Source: Cellulomonas sp. PhB143 (lineage in GTDB: Bacteria > Actinomycetota > Actinomycetes > Actinomycetales > Cellulomonadaceae). From it: a stretch of DNA of 64,000 bases. The notes below the pieces were generated by a model. The model was not told the origin of the DNA. It ran no database searches and saw only the letters and a list, made by a program, of their open reading frames with translations. The stretch spans positions 241,322 through 305,321 of the forward strand of contig NZ_RKIJ01000011.1 of the NCBI RefSeq assembly GCF_003752595.1, given 5' to 3'. Positions 49,933-59,448 of this stretch are shown here, piece after piece (position 1 is the stretch's first letter; every line of letters begins with the position of its first letter). The translations under genes were made by a program, and so were the position numbers.

Positions 49933-50388
49933 TCAGGGCAGGGCGCGGCCGAAGTGCGTCGTGTCCTCGGTGTAGCCGAGCGCCCGGTAGAAGCCGGTGG
50001 CGCCGGACGTGGCGAGGCAGACGCGCGCGGCGCCGCCGGTGCGGCCCCACTCCTCCGCCGCGTGCACGAGCGCGCGGCCCAGACCACGGCCGCGCACGGC
50101 CGGCAGCACCGCGACCTCCGAGACCCACACGACGGGGCCGCCCGTCGCGAGCGTGTGGCGGTGGTCGGCCAGGAGGTAGCCGGCGAGCCCGTCGTCGGGG
50201 GTCTCCGCGACGACGAGGCAGGTGTCCAGCAGGTTCGTCAGGGTCCCGAACGCACGGTCGTAGGCCTCGCGCGGGGGAGCGCCCCCCGGGACGTGACGCA
50301 CGAGGGGCCACACGGCCTCGCGGTCGCCGGTCGTCGCGCGCCGCACCACGAGACCGTCGGCAGGCGGGAGGCGCGGGGGCGAGGGCAC
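49933..50388 (-). CDS. GNAT-family N-acetyltransferase
   Basis: 151 residues, single GNAT domain: RRATTGDREAVWPLVR, LAGYLLADHRHTLATGGPVVWVSEVAVLPAVRGRGLGRALV with the acetyl-CoA loop VRGRGLG, and ATSGATGFYRALGYTEDTTHFGRALP at the C-terminus. Substrate not evident. GTG start with TAGTTT six bases upstream, leaderless. Confidence 0.88.
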   Translation of the reverse strand: MPSPPRLPPADGLVVRRATTGDREAVWPLVRHVPGGAPPREAYDRAFGTLTNLLDTCLVVAETPDDGLAGYLLADHRHTLATGGPVVWVSEVAVLPAVRGRGLGRALVHAAEEWGRTGGAARVCLATSGATGFYRALGYTEDTTHFGRALP

Positions 50389-50394
50389 GGGACG

Positions 50395-50400
50395 AAACTA
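50395..50400 (-). promoter_or_regulatory. -10 box of the leaderless GNAT gene
   Basis: Minus-strand TAGTTT, six bases, GTG at 50388. Confidence 0.6.
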
Positions 50401-50483
50401 TCAGCGGGCGACGCCCGCGCGGCGGGGTCCTGGCGATCTCACCCGCTCGGGCCCGGACCGCCCGCTCCGCGGGGTCGCGGCGC

Positions 50484-51878
50484 CTACCGGCCGTCCGCCC
50501 CCAGCGCGTAGCGCACCGGCTCCAGCTTGGCCTCGGACTCGGCGAGCTCGGCGGCCGGGTCGGACGCGGCGACGATGCCGCAGCCGGCGAACAGCCGCAC
50601 CGTCCGGGGGTCGTTCCGCGAGATCTCGCACGAGCGCAGCGCGATGCCCCACTCGCCGTCGCCGTCCGCGCCCAGCCAGCCGACGGGCGCGGCGTACCGT
50701 CCGCGGTCCAGGCCCTCGACCTCGTGGATCAGGTCGCGTGCGGCGGTCGTCGGCGTCCCGCACACGGCCGCGGAGGGGTGCAGGGCCGCGGCGAGCGCGA
50801 GGCTCGTCGGTGCGGCGCCCTGCGCCCCGTGGGTGTCGAGGACGCCCGTGACGTCGGACGCGAGGTGCAGCACGTTGGGCAGGTGCAGCACGAACGGCGC
50901 TTCCGGGACGTTCATGGAGGAGCAGAACGGCGCGAGGGCGTCGGCGACCGAGCGGACGGCGTACTCGTGCTCCTCGAGGTCCTTCGACGAGCGGGCGAGG
51001 AACAGCGCGGGGTCCGGACCGTCGCGGTCGACGTCGTCGGAGCGGCGGATCGTGCCCGCGAGCACGCGCGAGGTGACCAGGCCCTTCTCCGAGCGCACCA
51101 GCAGCTCGGGCGTCGCGCCGACGAGCCCGTCGACGGAGAAGGTCCAGCAGGCCTCGTACGCCGTCGCGAGCCGCCCGAGCAGGTGGCGCGCGTCGACCGG
51201 GCGCTCGGTGCGGGCGACCACGTCGCGCGCGAGCACGACCTTGTCGAGCCGCCCGGCGCGGATGCGGGCGGTCGCCTCCTCGACGGCGGCCTTCCAGTCG
51301 TCGGGCGCCTGCGCGCCGGCCGTGGTCCGCACCGCGCCCGGCGTCCCGACGGGCGCCCGCCCGGTGGCGTCGAGCAGGTGCCCGCCCGGCGCGCTGGTGA
51401 GGGACCCGTCGGCGTCGATCGTGGTGAGCCACGTCGTGCCTCCGCGGCGCCCGACCACGACGCGGGGCACGACGAGCACCCCGGCCGGGACCGCGTCGTC
51501 GGCCACCGGGTCGTCGAGGGCGTCGGGGTCGGTGGGCGAGTCGTCGAAGGCGAAGGAGCCGAACGCGACCGCCCCCGAGCCGGGCAGGCGCACCTCGTCG
51601 CGCACGACGGCGTGGGCGAGGACCTCCTGCCAGGCGGCCTCGGCGTCGGCGAACCGTCCGGGACCCCAGGACTCGAGGCGCAGCGCCTCGCCCCACCCGA
51701 CGATGCCGTCGCCGCGCCGCACCCAGGCGAGCGGCGCGTCGTCGGGCAGGAGGTCGACGAGGGCGCCCGTCCCGTCCGGGAGGTCGTCGACGGCCACGGT
51801 GCGGACCACCAGCTGCTGGGGCGTCGGGCGTGCCGCGGGCGCGGTGCCGCGCGCGGGTCCGGGGTGCTCGGCTGTCAT
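50484..51878 (-). CDS. menF: Isochorismate synthase
   Basis: 464 residues, chorismate-utilising fold. Isomerises chorismate to isochorismate, the committed step to menaquinone (or to salicylate in siderophore paths). Core motifs in order: [92 protein letters not shown] and [24 protein letters not shown], then [27 protein letters not shown]. Gene context with menG and menC/D supports the menaquinone role. ATG 51878; TACCCT eight bases upstream. Confidence 0.93.
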   Translation of the reverse strand: MTAEHPGPARGTAPAARPTPQQLVVRTVAVDDLPDGTGALVDLLPDDAPLAWVRRGDGIVGWGEALRLESWGPGRFADAEAAWQEVLAHAVVRDEVRLPGSGAVAFGSFAFDDSPTDPDALDDPVADDAVPAGVLVVPRVVVGRRGGTTWLTTIDADGSLTSAPGGHLLDATGRAPVGTPGAVRTTAGAQAPDDWKAAVEEATARIRAGRLDKVVLARDVVARTERPVDARHLLGRLATAYEACWTFSVDGLVGATPELLVRSEKGLVTSRVLAGTIRRSDDVDRDGPDPALFLARSSKDLEEHEYAVRSVADALAPFCSSMNVPEAPFVLHLPNVLHLASDVTGVLDTHGAQGAAPTSLALAAALHPSAAVCGTPTTAARDLIHEVEGLDRGRYAAPVGWLGADGDGEWGIALRSCEISRNDPRTVRLFAGCGIVAASDPAAELAESEAKLEPVRYALGADGR

Positions 51879-51886
51879 CAGGGTTC

Positions 51887-51892
51887 AGGGTA
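51887..51892 (-). promoter_or_regulatory. -10 box before menF
   Basis: Minus-strand TACCCT, eight bases before the ATG, giving a leader of about two bases. Confidence 0.5.
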
Positions 51893-51936
51893 AGCCGCGC
51901 CGCGAGGGCCGGGCGCCCACGGCACCGCCCGCGTGG

Positions 51937-51942
51937 AACGAT
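51937..51942 (+). promoter_or_regulatory. -10-like box before menG
   Basis: AACGAT, six bases, ATG at 51949; no ribosome binding site. It deviates from TANNNT at the first base. Confidence 0.35.
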
Positions 51943-51948
51943 GGGCGC

Positions 51949-52644
51949 ATGTCGCGCGCCAGCCTGGACAAGCAGCCCTCCGAGGTCGCCTCGATGTTCG
52001 ACGGGATCGCCCGTCGCTACGACCTCACCAACGACGTCCTCTCGCTCTGGCAGGACCGCCGCTGGCGGCGCCTGACGGTCGACGCGGTCGCCGCGATGCC
52101 GGGGGAGCGGGTGCTCGACCTCGCCGCCGGGACGGGCACCTCGAGCGAGCCGTTCGCGGCCGACGCGGTCGAGGTCGTGCCCTGCGACTTCTCCGTCGGC
52201 ATGCTCGCCGAGGGCAAGGCGCGCCGCCCCGACCTGCCGTTCGTCGCGGGGGACGCGACGGCGCTGCCGTTCGCCGACGCCAGCTTCGACGCCGTGACGA
52301 TCTCCTTCGGGCTGCGCAACGTCGTCGACACGGACGCGGCGCTGCGCGAGATGCTGCGCGTCGTGCGCCCCGGCGGCCGCGTCGTGATCTGCGAGTTCTC
52401 GGACCCGACGTGGGCGCCGTTCCGGACGGTGTACACCGAGTACCTCGTGCGCGCGCTGCCCGTCGTGGCGGGCCTGATCACCAAGGACGCCGGCTCCTAC
52501 GAGTACCTCGCCGAGTCGATCCGCGCCTGGCCGGACCAGGACGGCCTGGCCCACGCCATGCTCGACGCGGGCTGGGAGCGGGTCGCCTACCGCAACCTGA
52601 CGGGCGGCGTGGTGGCGCTGCACCGGGGTGCCCGCCCGGCCTGA
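51949..52644 (+). CDS. menG: Demethylmenaquinone methyltransferase (UbiE/MenG)
   Basis: 231 residues, class I SAM methyltransferase that completes menaquinone. SAM motif [16 protein letters not shown], then [27 protein letters not shown] (UbiE signature), [17 protein letters not shown] and the C-terminal [21 protein letters not shown] followed by [12 protein letters not shown]. The N-terminal [25 protein letters not shown] is the standard UbiE start. Divergent from menF. Confidence 0.96.
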   Translation: MSRASLDKQPSEVASMFDGIARRYDLTNDVLSLWQDRRWRRLTVDAVAAMPGERVLDLAAGTGTSSEPFAADAVEVVPCDFSVGMLAEGKARRPDLPFVAGDATALPFADASFDAVTISFGLRNVVDTDAALREMLRVVRPGGRVVICEFSDPTWAPFRTVYTEYLVRALPVVAGLITKDAGSYEYLAESIRAWPDQDGLAHAMLDAGWERVAYRNLTGGVVALHRGARPA

Positions 52645-52690
52645 GCGGCAGGGAAGGGTGCCCTTGGTACACATCTGGAGACGTCGTGGC

Positions 52691-52725
52691 TATGGTGTGA
52701 ACGATCGTTGTGCGCCACTTCACAA
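52691..52725 (+). promoter_or_regulatory. Promoter region of the ggr-nuo operon with Rex/CRP-like half-sites
   Basis: -10 TATGGT (52691-52696) is followed by TGTGAA (52696-52701), the 10-bp palindrome AACGATCGTT (52700-52709) and TTCACAA (52719-52725). The TGTGAA and TTCACAA halves match Rex operator halves but are 17 bp apart rather than 4, so binding is uncertain. Confidence 0.4.
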
Positions 52726-52779
52726 AGTCGGCGCCGAGGCCGGGTCCGGGACGCCCTCCCGGGGTAGCGAGGAGCACAG

Positions 52780-54084
52780 GTGCAGGCGACCAGCAGGGAC
52801 GACGCCGACGTCATCGTCGTCGGCGCCGGACCGGGAGGCTCCGCGACCGCGCACTACTGCGCCGCCGCCGGGCTGTCGGTGCTGCTGCTCGAGAAGGCCG
52901 CCTTTCCGCGCGACAAGATCTGCGGCGACGGGCTGACACCGCGCGCGGTGGCGGAGCTCGTACGGATGGGCGTGCCCACCGGCGTGGACGCCGGCTGGAT
53001 CCGCAACGAGGGCCTGCGGGTCGTCGCCGGCGGGCGCCGCTGGGAGCTGCCGTGGCCGGACCTGGCGTCCTACCCGTCGTACGGGCTCGCGCGCTCGCGG
53101 CAGAACCTGGACCACACGCTCGCCGAGCACGCCGTGCGCACCGGCGCAGAGCTGCGCCAGCGCACCGCGGTGACCGGGCCGCTGCTCGAGGAGCGCACCG
53201 GCCGCGTCGTCGGCGTGCGTGCCCGGGCGGTCGACGACGCGGGCCGCCGCACGGGCGAGGAGACCACCTACCGCGCGCCCGTCGTCGTCGCGGCCGACGG
53301 CGTCTCGTCCCGCTTCGCGACCGCGCTCGGCCTCGAGAAGCGCGAGGACCGCCCCGTCGGCGTCGCGGTCCGCACCTACTTCACGACTCCTCGCCACGAC
53401 GACGCGTGGATGGAGAGCCACCTCGAGCTGTGGGACGGGGAGCCCGGCCGGTCGAACCTCCTGCCCGGGTACGGCTGGATCTTCGCGCTCGGCGACGGCA
53501 CCGCGAACGTGGGCCTGGGCTCGGTCAGCTCGAGCCCCGCGCGCCAGTCCCGGGCGGGCGTCGACTACAAGGACCTCTTCGCCCGGTGGATGGCGAACAC
53601 CCCGGCGGAGTGGGGCTTCACCCCGGAGAACCAGATCGCGCCGGTGCGGGGCGCCGCGCTGCCGATGGGTTTCAACCGCAGCCCGCTGTACACCCGCGGC
53701 ATGCTCCTGGTCGGCGACTCCGGCGGCATGGTCAGCCCGTTCAACGGCGAGGGCATCGCCTACGCGCTCCAGGCGGGGCGGGTCGCGGCCGACGTGATCG
53801 CCCAGGCCCGGACCCGCTCGACGCCCGCCGCGCGGGAGCGTGCGCTCGCCCGCTACCCGCGGACCATGCGCGAGGACCTGGGCGGGTACTACACGCTCGG
53901 GCGGTACTTCGTGCGACTGATCGAGCACCCGGAGATCATGCGGCTGTGCACGCGCTACGGGCTCCCGCGGCCGGTGGTCATGAAGTTCGTGCTCAAGCTG
54001 CTGTCCGACTGCTACGAGCCCCGCGGCGGTGACTGGGTCGACCGGGTCATCGCGGGGCTGACGCGGGTGGTCCCCGCCTCATGA
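52780..54084 (+). CDS. Geranylgeranyl reductase family FAD protein, probable menaquinone side-chain reductase (MenJ-like)
   Basis: 434 residues. FAD-binding VIVVGAGPGGSATAHYCAAAG at the N-terminus, the DKICGDGLTPRAV motif and LVGDSGGMVSPFNGEGIAYALQAG, all typical of geranylgeranyl reductases. In mycobacteria MenJ of this family saturates one isoprene unit of menaquinone. The position between menG and nuoA, in the same orientation, with 34 bp to nuoA, favours that role. GTG 52780 after GCGAGGAG. Family secure; substrate inferred. Confidence 0.9.
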   Translation: MQATSRDDADVIVVGAGPGGSATAHYCAAAGLSVLLLEKAAFPRDKICGDGLTPRAVAELVRMGVPTGVDAGWIRNEGLRVVAGGRRWELPWPDLASYPSYGLARSRQNLDHTLAEHAVRTGAELRQRTAVTGPLLEERTGRVVGVRARAVDDAGRRTGEETTYRAPVVVAADGVSSRFATALGLEKREDRPVGVAVRTYFTTPRHDDAWMESHLELWDGEPGRSNLLPGYGWIFALGDGTANVGLGSVSSSPARQSRAGVDYKDLFARWMANTPAEWGFTPENQIAPVRGAALPMGFNRSPLYTRGMLLVGDSGGMVSPFNGEGIAYALQAGRVAADVIAQARTRSTPAARERALARYPRTMREDLGGYYTLGRYFVRLIEHPEIMRLCTRYGLPRPVVMKFVLKLLSDCYEPRGGDWVDRVIAGLTRVVPAS

Positions 54085-54118
54085 CCCGCGCCGACGCCAC
54101 CCCACGAGGAGATCATCG

Positions 54119-54481
54119 ATGACAAATCCCTACGTGCCGCTCCTGTTCATCATCGGGATCGGAGCCGTGCTCGCGCTCGGTGGCGTCACGGCCAGCGCGG
54201 TCATCGGGCCCAAGCGCTACAACCGCGCCAAGCTCGAGGCGTACGAGTGCGGCATCCAGCCGACGCCGCACGCCGTCGGCGGCGGGCGCTTCCCGATCAA
54301 GTACTACCTGGTGGCGATGACGTTCATCGTCTTCGACATCGAGGTCGTCTTCCTCTACCCGTGGGCCCTGGACTTCGCGGAGCTCGCCACGTTCGGGCTC
54401 GTCGCCATGATGTCGTTCCTCGTGCTCATCACGGTCCCGTTCGTCTACGAGTGGCGGCGGGGTGGGCTCGAGTGGGACTGA
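54119..54481 (+). CDS. nuoA: NADH-quinone oxidoreductase subunit A
   Basis: 120 residues, three transmembrane helices. Conserved loop KRYNRAKLEAYECGIQPTPHAVGGGRFPIKYYLVAMTFIVFDIEVVFLYPW, which contains the quinone-site Cys in YECG and the FDIEVVF acidic helix. ATG 54119 after CGAGGAGATC. First nuo gene, likely cotranscribed with the upstream reductase. Confidence 0.97.
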   Translation: MTNPYVPLLFIIGIGAVLALGGVTASAVIGPKRYNRAKLEAYECGIQPTPHAVGGGRFPIKYYLVAMTFIVFDIEVVFLYPWALDFAELATFGLVAMMSFLVLITVPFVYEWRRGGLEWD

Positions 54482-54520
54482 CGGCGGCACGGGCCGGACG
54501 GACGAGGCGGAGGTAGCGGC

Positions 54521-55072
54521 ATGGGTATCGAAGAGGCACCGTCGGGGTTCCTGCTCACGACGGTCGAGGACCTCGCGGGGTACTTCCGCAAGGCGTCGCT
54601 GTGGCCCGTGACGTTCGGGCTCGCGTGCTGCGCGATCGAGATGATGGCGGCCGGCGCCTCGCGCTTCGACCTGTCGCGCTACGGCATGGAGGTCTTCCGC
54701 GCCTCGCCGCGCCAGGCCGACCTGATGATCGTGGCCGGCCGGGTGAGCCAGAAGATGGCGCCCGTCGTGCGCCAGGTCTACGACCAGATGGCCGCCCCCA
54801 AGTGGGTGCTGTCCATGGGCGTGTGCGCGAGCAGCGGCGGGATGTTCAACAACTACGCCATCGTCCAGGGCGTCGACCACATCGTCCCCGTGGACGTGTA
54901 CCTGCCCGGCTGCCCGCCGCGCCCGGAGATGCTCGTCCACGCGATCCTCGCGCTGCACGAGCAGATCGGCTCCACGCCGCTCGGTGCCAACCGCGTCGAG
55001 GCGGCCCGGGCCGCGGAGGCCGCCGCGCTCGAGGCCACCCCGACCCACCAGATGAAGGGGCTCCTGCGATGA
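54521..55072 (+). CDS. nuoB: NADH-quinone oxidoreductase subunit B
   Basis: 183 residues, peripheral arm subunit holding the terminal 4Fe-4S cluster N2. Ligands: tandem cysteines in [11 protein letters not shown], one in [22 protein letters not shown] and one in [17 protein letters not shown] 54521 follows GGCGGAGGTAG. Overlaps nuoC by 4 bp (ATGA). Confidence 0.98.
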   Translation: MGIEEAPSGFLLTTVEDLAGYFRKASLWPVTFGLACCAIEMMAAGASRFDLSRYGMEVFRASPRQADLMIVAGRVSQKMAPVVRQVYDQMAAPKWVLSMGVCASSGGMFNNYAIVQGVDHIVPVDVYLPGCPPRPEMLVHAILALHEQIGSTPLGANRVEAARAAEAAALEATPTHQMKGLLR

Positions 55073-55824
55073 CGGAGAACGCCCCGCACACCGACGACGT
55101 CTCCGGCCCTCGCGCCGGGCTGCCGGTCTCCGGCGGCGAGGGCCCGGGCCCGCTCGAGGTCGTCGAGGTGCGCCACGGGCTGTTCGGCGCGCACGGCACG
55201 GGGGACACCAGCGGCTACGGCGGCCTGGTGCGCCCCGTCGCGATGCCCGGCCCCGCGGCGCGTCCCTACGGCGGCTGGTTCGACGACGTCGTCGACCTCC
55301 TCGGCGAGGTGCTCGCCGAGTCGGGGTCCTCGCTCGGCGCGGCGGTCGAGAAGGTCGTCGTCGACCCGCCCGGGCCTCACGCCGAGCTCACGCTGCACGT
55401 GCGCCGCGAGCACCTCGTCGCCGTCTGCCAGGCCCTGCGCGACGAGCAGGACCTGCGCTTCGAGCTCAGCCTCGGCGTCAGCGGGGTGCACTACCCGCAC
55501 GAGGCGGGCCGCGAGCTGCACGCCGTCTACCACCTGACGTCGGTGACGCACGGGCGCTCGCTGCGGCTCGAGGTCTCGGCCCCGGACGCCGACCCGCACG
55601 TCCCCTCGACCGTGGGCGTCTACCCGGCCAACGACTGGCACGAGCGCGAGACCTGGGACTTCTTCGGTCTCGTCTTCGACGGCCACCCCGCGCTCGCGCG
55701 GATCGAGATGCCCGACGACTGGCCCGGGCACCCGCAGCGCAAGGACTACCCGCTGGGCGGGATCCCCGTGGAGTACAAGGGCGCGACGGTGCCCCCGGCA
55801 GACCAGAGGAGGTCGTACTCGTGA
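55069..55824 (+). CDS. nuoC: NADH-quinone oxidoreductase subunit C
   Basis: 251 residues. The 30-kDa subunit signature is near the C-terminus: [46 protein letters not shown] low-complexity N-terminal extension of about 60 residues precedes the fold, as is common in actinobacteria. Coupled to nuoB and nuoD by 4-bp overlaps. Confidence 0.96.
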   Translation: MTENAPHTDDVSGPRAGLPVSGGEGPGPLEVVEVRHGLFGAHGTGDTSGYGGLVRPVAMPGPAARPYGGWFDDVVDLLGEVLAESGSSLGAAVEKVVVDPPGPHAELTLHVRREHLVAVCQALRDEQDLRFELSLGVSGVHYPHEAGRELHAVYHLTSVTHGRSLRLEVSAPDADPHVPSTVGVYPANDWHERETWDFFGLVFDGHPALARIEMPDDWPGHPQRKDYPLGGIPVEYKGATVPPADQRRSYS

Positions 55825-57176
55825 GCACCTCGACCGGGGCGCAGGCCCCGCACGCGACCGGACCGGACGCGGGCTTCGACGACGCCCCGATGTTCGAGGC
55901 GTCCGGCGGCGACTGGGCCGACATCGCGGCCGAGGCCGCCGACCTCGGCGAGGAGCGCATCGTCGTCAACATGGGCCCGCAGCACCCCTCCACGCACGGC
56001 GTGCTGCGCCTCATGCTGGAGATCGACGGCGAGACGGTCCGCGAGGCGCGGTGCGGCATCGGCTACCTGCACACCGGCATCGAGAAGAACATGGAGTTCC
56101 GCACCTGGACGCAGGGCGTGACGTTCTGCACCCGGATGGACTACCTCGCGCCGCTCTTCCAGGAGACCGGGTTCTGCCTCGCCACGGAGAAGCTGCTCGG
56201 GATCACCGACGACGTCCCGGAGCGGGCGAGCATCATCCGCGTGCTCGTCATGGAGCTCAACCGCGTCTCCTCCCACCTCGTGTGCCTCGGCACCGGGGGG
56301 AACGAGATGGGCGCGACGACCATCATGACCCTCGGCTTCACGGCGCGCGAGGAGATCCTCCGGCTCCTGGAGGCCATCACCGGGCTGCGGATGAACCACG
56401 CGTACGTCCGGCCGGGGGGCGTCGTCCAGGACACGCCGGTCGGCCTCGCCGACCAGGTCCGGTCGGTCCTGCCGAAGCTCCGCTCCTACCTCGTCCAGCT
56501 CGGCGACCTCATGCTCGCCAACCCGATCTTCAAGGCGCGCCTCGTCGGCACCGGGCACCTGTCGCTGACGGGCTGCATGGCGCTCGGGATGACCGGGCCC
56601 GTGCTGCGCTCGGCGGGCCTGCCCTACGACGTGCGCAAGACGGCGCCGTACTGCGGGTACGAGACCTACGACTTCGACGTGCCGACGTCGTCCGACGCGG
56701 ACTGCTACGGCCGCGCGGTCGTGCGCATCGAGGAGTGCTACCAGTCGCTGCGGATCGTCGAGCAGTGCCTCGAGCGGCTCGACGCCACGGACGGCCAGCC
56801 CGTGATGGTCGCGGACAGGAAGATCGCGCTGCCCTCGCAGCTCGCGATCGGCACCGACGGCCAGGGCAACTCGCTCGAGCACATCCGCGAGATCATGGGC
56901 TACTCGATGGAGGCCCTGATCCACCACTTCAAGCTGGTGACGGAGGGCTTCCGGGTCCCGGCGGGACAGGCGTGGCAGACCGTCGAGGCGCCGCGCGGCG
57001 AGCTGGGCGTGCACGTCGTCTCCGACGGCGGGACGCGCCCGTACCGGGCCCACTTCCGGGACCCGTCCTTCAACAACCTGCAGGCTGTCGCCGCGGTGTG
57101 CGAGGGGGGCCAGGTCGCCGACGTCGTCGTCGCCGTCGCCTCGCTCGACCCGGTGCTCGGAGGAGTCGACCGATGA
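55821..57176 (+). CDS. nuoD: NADH-quinone oxidoreductase subunit D
   Basis: 451 residues, 49-kDa subunit forming the quinone pocket with NuoB. Signatures: [23 protein letters not shown] with the quinone-site His, [49 protein letters not shown] and the C-terminal [42 protein letters not shown] start in the nuoC stop. Confidence 0.98.
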   Translation: MSTSTGAQAPHATGPDAGFDDAPMFEASGGDWADIAAEAADLGEERIVVNMGPQHPSTHGVLRLMLEIDGETVREARCGIGYLHTGIEKNMEFRTWTQGVTFCTRMDYLAPLFQETGFCLATEKLLGITDDVPERASIIRVLVMELNRVSSHLVCLGTGGNEMGATTIMTLGFTAREEILRLLEAITGLRMNHAYVRPGGVVQDTPVGLADQVRSVLPKLRSYLVQLGDLMLANPIFKARLVGTGHLSLTGCMALGMTGPVLRSAGLPYDVRKTAPYCGYETYDFDVPTSSDADCYGRAVVRIEECYQSLRIVEQCLERLDATDGQPVMVADRKIALPSQLAIGTDGQGNSLEHIREIMGYSMEALIHHFKLVTEGFRVPAGQAWQTVEAPRGELGVHVVSDGGTRPYRAHFRDPSFNNLQAVAAVCEGGQVADVVVAVASLDPVLGGVDR

Positions 57177-58111
57177 CCGCTCAGACCCAGGGCGCCCCCG
57201 GCCCCGTCGAGCCCGGGACCGTGCGCGCGGCGGGCTGCACCTACGACGCCGCGACGTACGAGCGGCTCGCCGCCGACGCCGCGGCGATCGTCGCCCGCTA
57301 CCCGCGGGCGCGCTCCGCGCTGCTGCCGATGCTGCACCTCGTGCAGTCCGAGGAGAGCTACGTCTCGCGCGACGGCATCGCGTTCTGCGCCGAGCAGCTC
57401 GGGCTGACGGCGGCGCAGGTCTCGGCCGTGGCGACCTTCTACACCCAGTACAAGCGCCACCCGAACGGGAAGTACACCGTCGGCGTGTGCACCAACACCC
57501 TGTGCGCGGTGATGGGGGGAGACGAGATCTTCGACTCCCTCAGCGAGCACCTCGACGTCGGGCACGACGAGACGACCGAGGACGGCAAGATCACGCTCGA
57601 GCGGGTCGAGTGCAACGCCGCCTGCGACTACGCGCCGGTCGTGATGGTCAACTGGGAGTTCTTCGACAACCAGACCGCGGACTCCGCGCGGGAGCTCGCG
57701 GACCGGCTGACGGCCGACGACGCCCCCGTGGTCCCCACGCGCGGCGCGGCGAGCGTGTGCTCGTTCCGCCAGATGAGCAGGGTCCTGGCCGGGTTCCCGG
57801 ACGGGCGCGCCGACGAGGGCGTCGGCGCGGGCGACGCGACGCTCGTGGGGCTGCGCCTCGCCCGCGAGAACGGCTGGGCGGCGCCCGGGCCCGAGACGGA
57901 CGAGGGCGGCGCAGGCTCGGGCGAGGACGGCGCCGCCGCGCCCGAGGCCGTCGAGAGCGAGTCCGCGCCGCACGCGCCCGGGCAGGCGACCCCCGCGGTC
58001 GGCGAGCAGGGCTCGAGCGCCGAGCGCGAGCCCGAGACGTCGGACGACGTCTCGCCCGGCGGACCCCCGCCGTCCGACGAGGTGGACGAGTCGAAGGAGA
58101 CAGACCAGTGA
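57173..58111 (+). CDS. nuoE: NADH-quinone oxidoreductase subunit E, with long acidic tail
   Basis: 312 residues. Thioredoxin-like 2Fe-2S subunit (cluster N1a): cysteines in [13 protein letters not shown] (C-x4-C) and [16 protein letters not shown] (C-x3-C), after the helical [25 protein letters not shown]. From about residue 225 an acidic, Glu/Ser/Gly/Pro-rich tail of nearly 90 residues extends beyond the fold, longer than in most bacteria. Overlaps nuoD and nuoF by 4 bp. Confidence 0.96.
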   Translation: MTAQTQGAPGPVEPGTVRAAGCTYDAATYERLAADAAAIVARYPRARSALLPMLHLVQSEESYVSRDGIAFCAEQLGLTAAQVSAVATFYTQYKRHPNGKYTVGVCTNTLCAVMGGDEIFDSLSEHLDVGHDETTEDGKITLERVECNAACDYAPVVMVNWEFFDNQTADSARELADRLTADDAPVVPTRGAASVCSFRQMSRVLAGFPDGRADEGVGAGDATLVGLRLARENGWAAPGPETDEGGAGSGEDGAAAPEAVESESAPHAPGQATPAVGEQGSSAEREPETSDDVSPGGPPPSDEVDESKETDQ

Positions 58112-59448
58112 CCTCTCCGCTCACCCCCGTCCTGAGCGACGGCTGGGACGCCGACCGCTCGTGGACGCTCGACGCCTACCGCGACGGCGGCGGGTACGCC
58201 GGCCTCGAGCAGGCGCTGCGGCGCGAGCCGGCCGACCTGGTCGCGCTCGTCAAGGACTCCGGCCTGCGCGGCCGCGGCGGGGCCGGGTTCCCCACCGGCC
58301 TCAAGTGGAGCTTCCTGCCGCCCGACGACGGCGGGCCGCGGTACCTCGTCGTCAACGCCGACGAGTCCGAGCCCGGGACCTGCAAGGACATCCCGTTGAT
58401 GCTCGCCTCGCCCCACCTGCTGGTCGAGGGTGTCGCGATCACGTCCTTCGCGATCGGGTGCCACCACGCGTTCGTCTATGTCCGCGGGGAGGTGCTGCAC
58501 GTCTACCGGCGCCTGCTGCGCGCCGTCGAGGAGGCGTACGCCGCCGGGCTGCTCGGCAAGGACGTGCTCGGCAGCGGCTACGACCTCGACGTCACGGTGC
58601 ACGCCGGTGCCGGCGCGTACATCTGCGGGGAGGAGACGGCGCTGCTCGACTCGCTGGAGGGCCTGCGCGGCCAGCCGCGCCTCAAGCCGCCGTTCCCCGC
58701 CGTCGCCGGCCTGTACGCGCGGCCGACCGTGGTCAACAACGTCGAGTCGATCGCCAGCGTGCCCGGGATCGTCACGCGGGGCGCCGACTGGTTCAAGGGG
58801 CTCGGCACGGAGCGGTCCACGGGGCACGGGCTCTTCTCCCTGTCGGGCCACGTGCGCCGGCCCGGGCAGTACGAGGCCCCGCTCGGGATCACGCTGCGGG
58901 AGCTGCTGGACATGGCCGGCGGGGTGCGCGAGGGGCACGAGCTGAAGTTCTGGACGCCCGGCGGCTCGTCCACGCCGCTGTTCACGGCCGAGCACCTCGA
59001 CGTGCCCCTGGACTACGAGTCCGTCGGGGCCGCGGGATCGATGCTCGGCACGCGCGCCCTGCAGATCTTCGACGAGACGACGTGCGTCGTGCGGGCCGTG
59101 GCGCGCTGGACGGAGTTCTACGCGCACGAGTCGTGCGGCAAGTGCACGCCCTGCCGCGAGGGCACCTACTGGCTGCGGGCCGTGCTGCTGCGGGTCGAGG
59201 CCGGGCAGGGGACGCAGGAGGACCTCGACGTGCTGCTCGACGTCTGCGACAACATCCTCGGCCGGGCGTTCTGCGCCCTGGGCGACGGCGCGACCTCGCC
59301 CATCACGTCGAGCATCCAGCACTTCCGCGAGGAGTACGAGGCGCACATCACCGGCGGGGCGTGCCCCTTCGACCGGTCGAGGTCCGCGCTCTTCGAGCAC
59401 GCGCCGCGGGAGCAGCGCGCGCTGACCGGGGCGGGGGCGCACCGATGA
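58108..59448 (+). CDS. nuoF: NADH-quinone oxidoreductase subunit F
   Basis: 446 residues. NADH- and FMN-binding subunit: [15 protein letters not shown] (FMN), [35 protein letters not shown] (NADH) and the N3 cluster cysteines in [17 protein letters not shown] and [16 protein letters not shown] start overlapping the nuoE stop. Confidence 0.98.
   Translation: MTSPLTPVLSDGWDADRSWTLDAYRDGGGYAGLEQALRREPADLVALVKDSGLRGRGGAGFPTGLKWSFLPPDDGGPRYLVVNADESEPGTCKDIPLMLASPHLLVEGVAITSFAIGCHHAFVYVRGEVLHVYRRLLRAVEEAYAAGLLGKDVLGSGYDLDVTVHAGAGAYICGEETALLDSLEGLRGQPRLKPPFPAVAGLYARPTVVNNVESIASVPGIVTRGADWFKGLGTERSTGHGLFSLSGHVRRPGQYEAPLGITLRELLDMAGGVREGHELKFWTPGGSSTPLFTAEHLDVPLDYESVGAAGSMLGTRALQIFDETTCVVRAVARWTEFYAHESCGKCTPCREGTYWLRAVLLRVEAGQGTQEDLDVLLDVCDNILGRAFCALGDGATSPITSSIQHFREEYEAHITGGACPFDRSRSALFEHAPREQRALTGAGAHR

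Noticed and set aside
52696-52725. A canonical Rex operator
   Set aside because: The half-sites TGTGAA and TTCACAA are 17 bp apart instead of about 4, so it is kept only as a suggestive feature.
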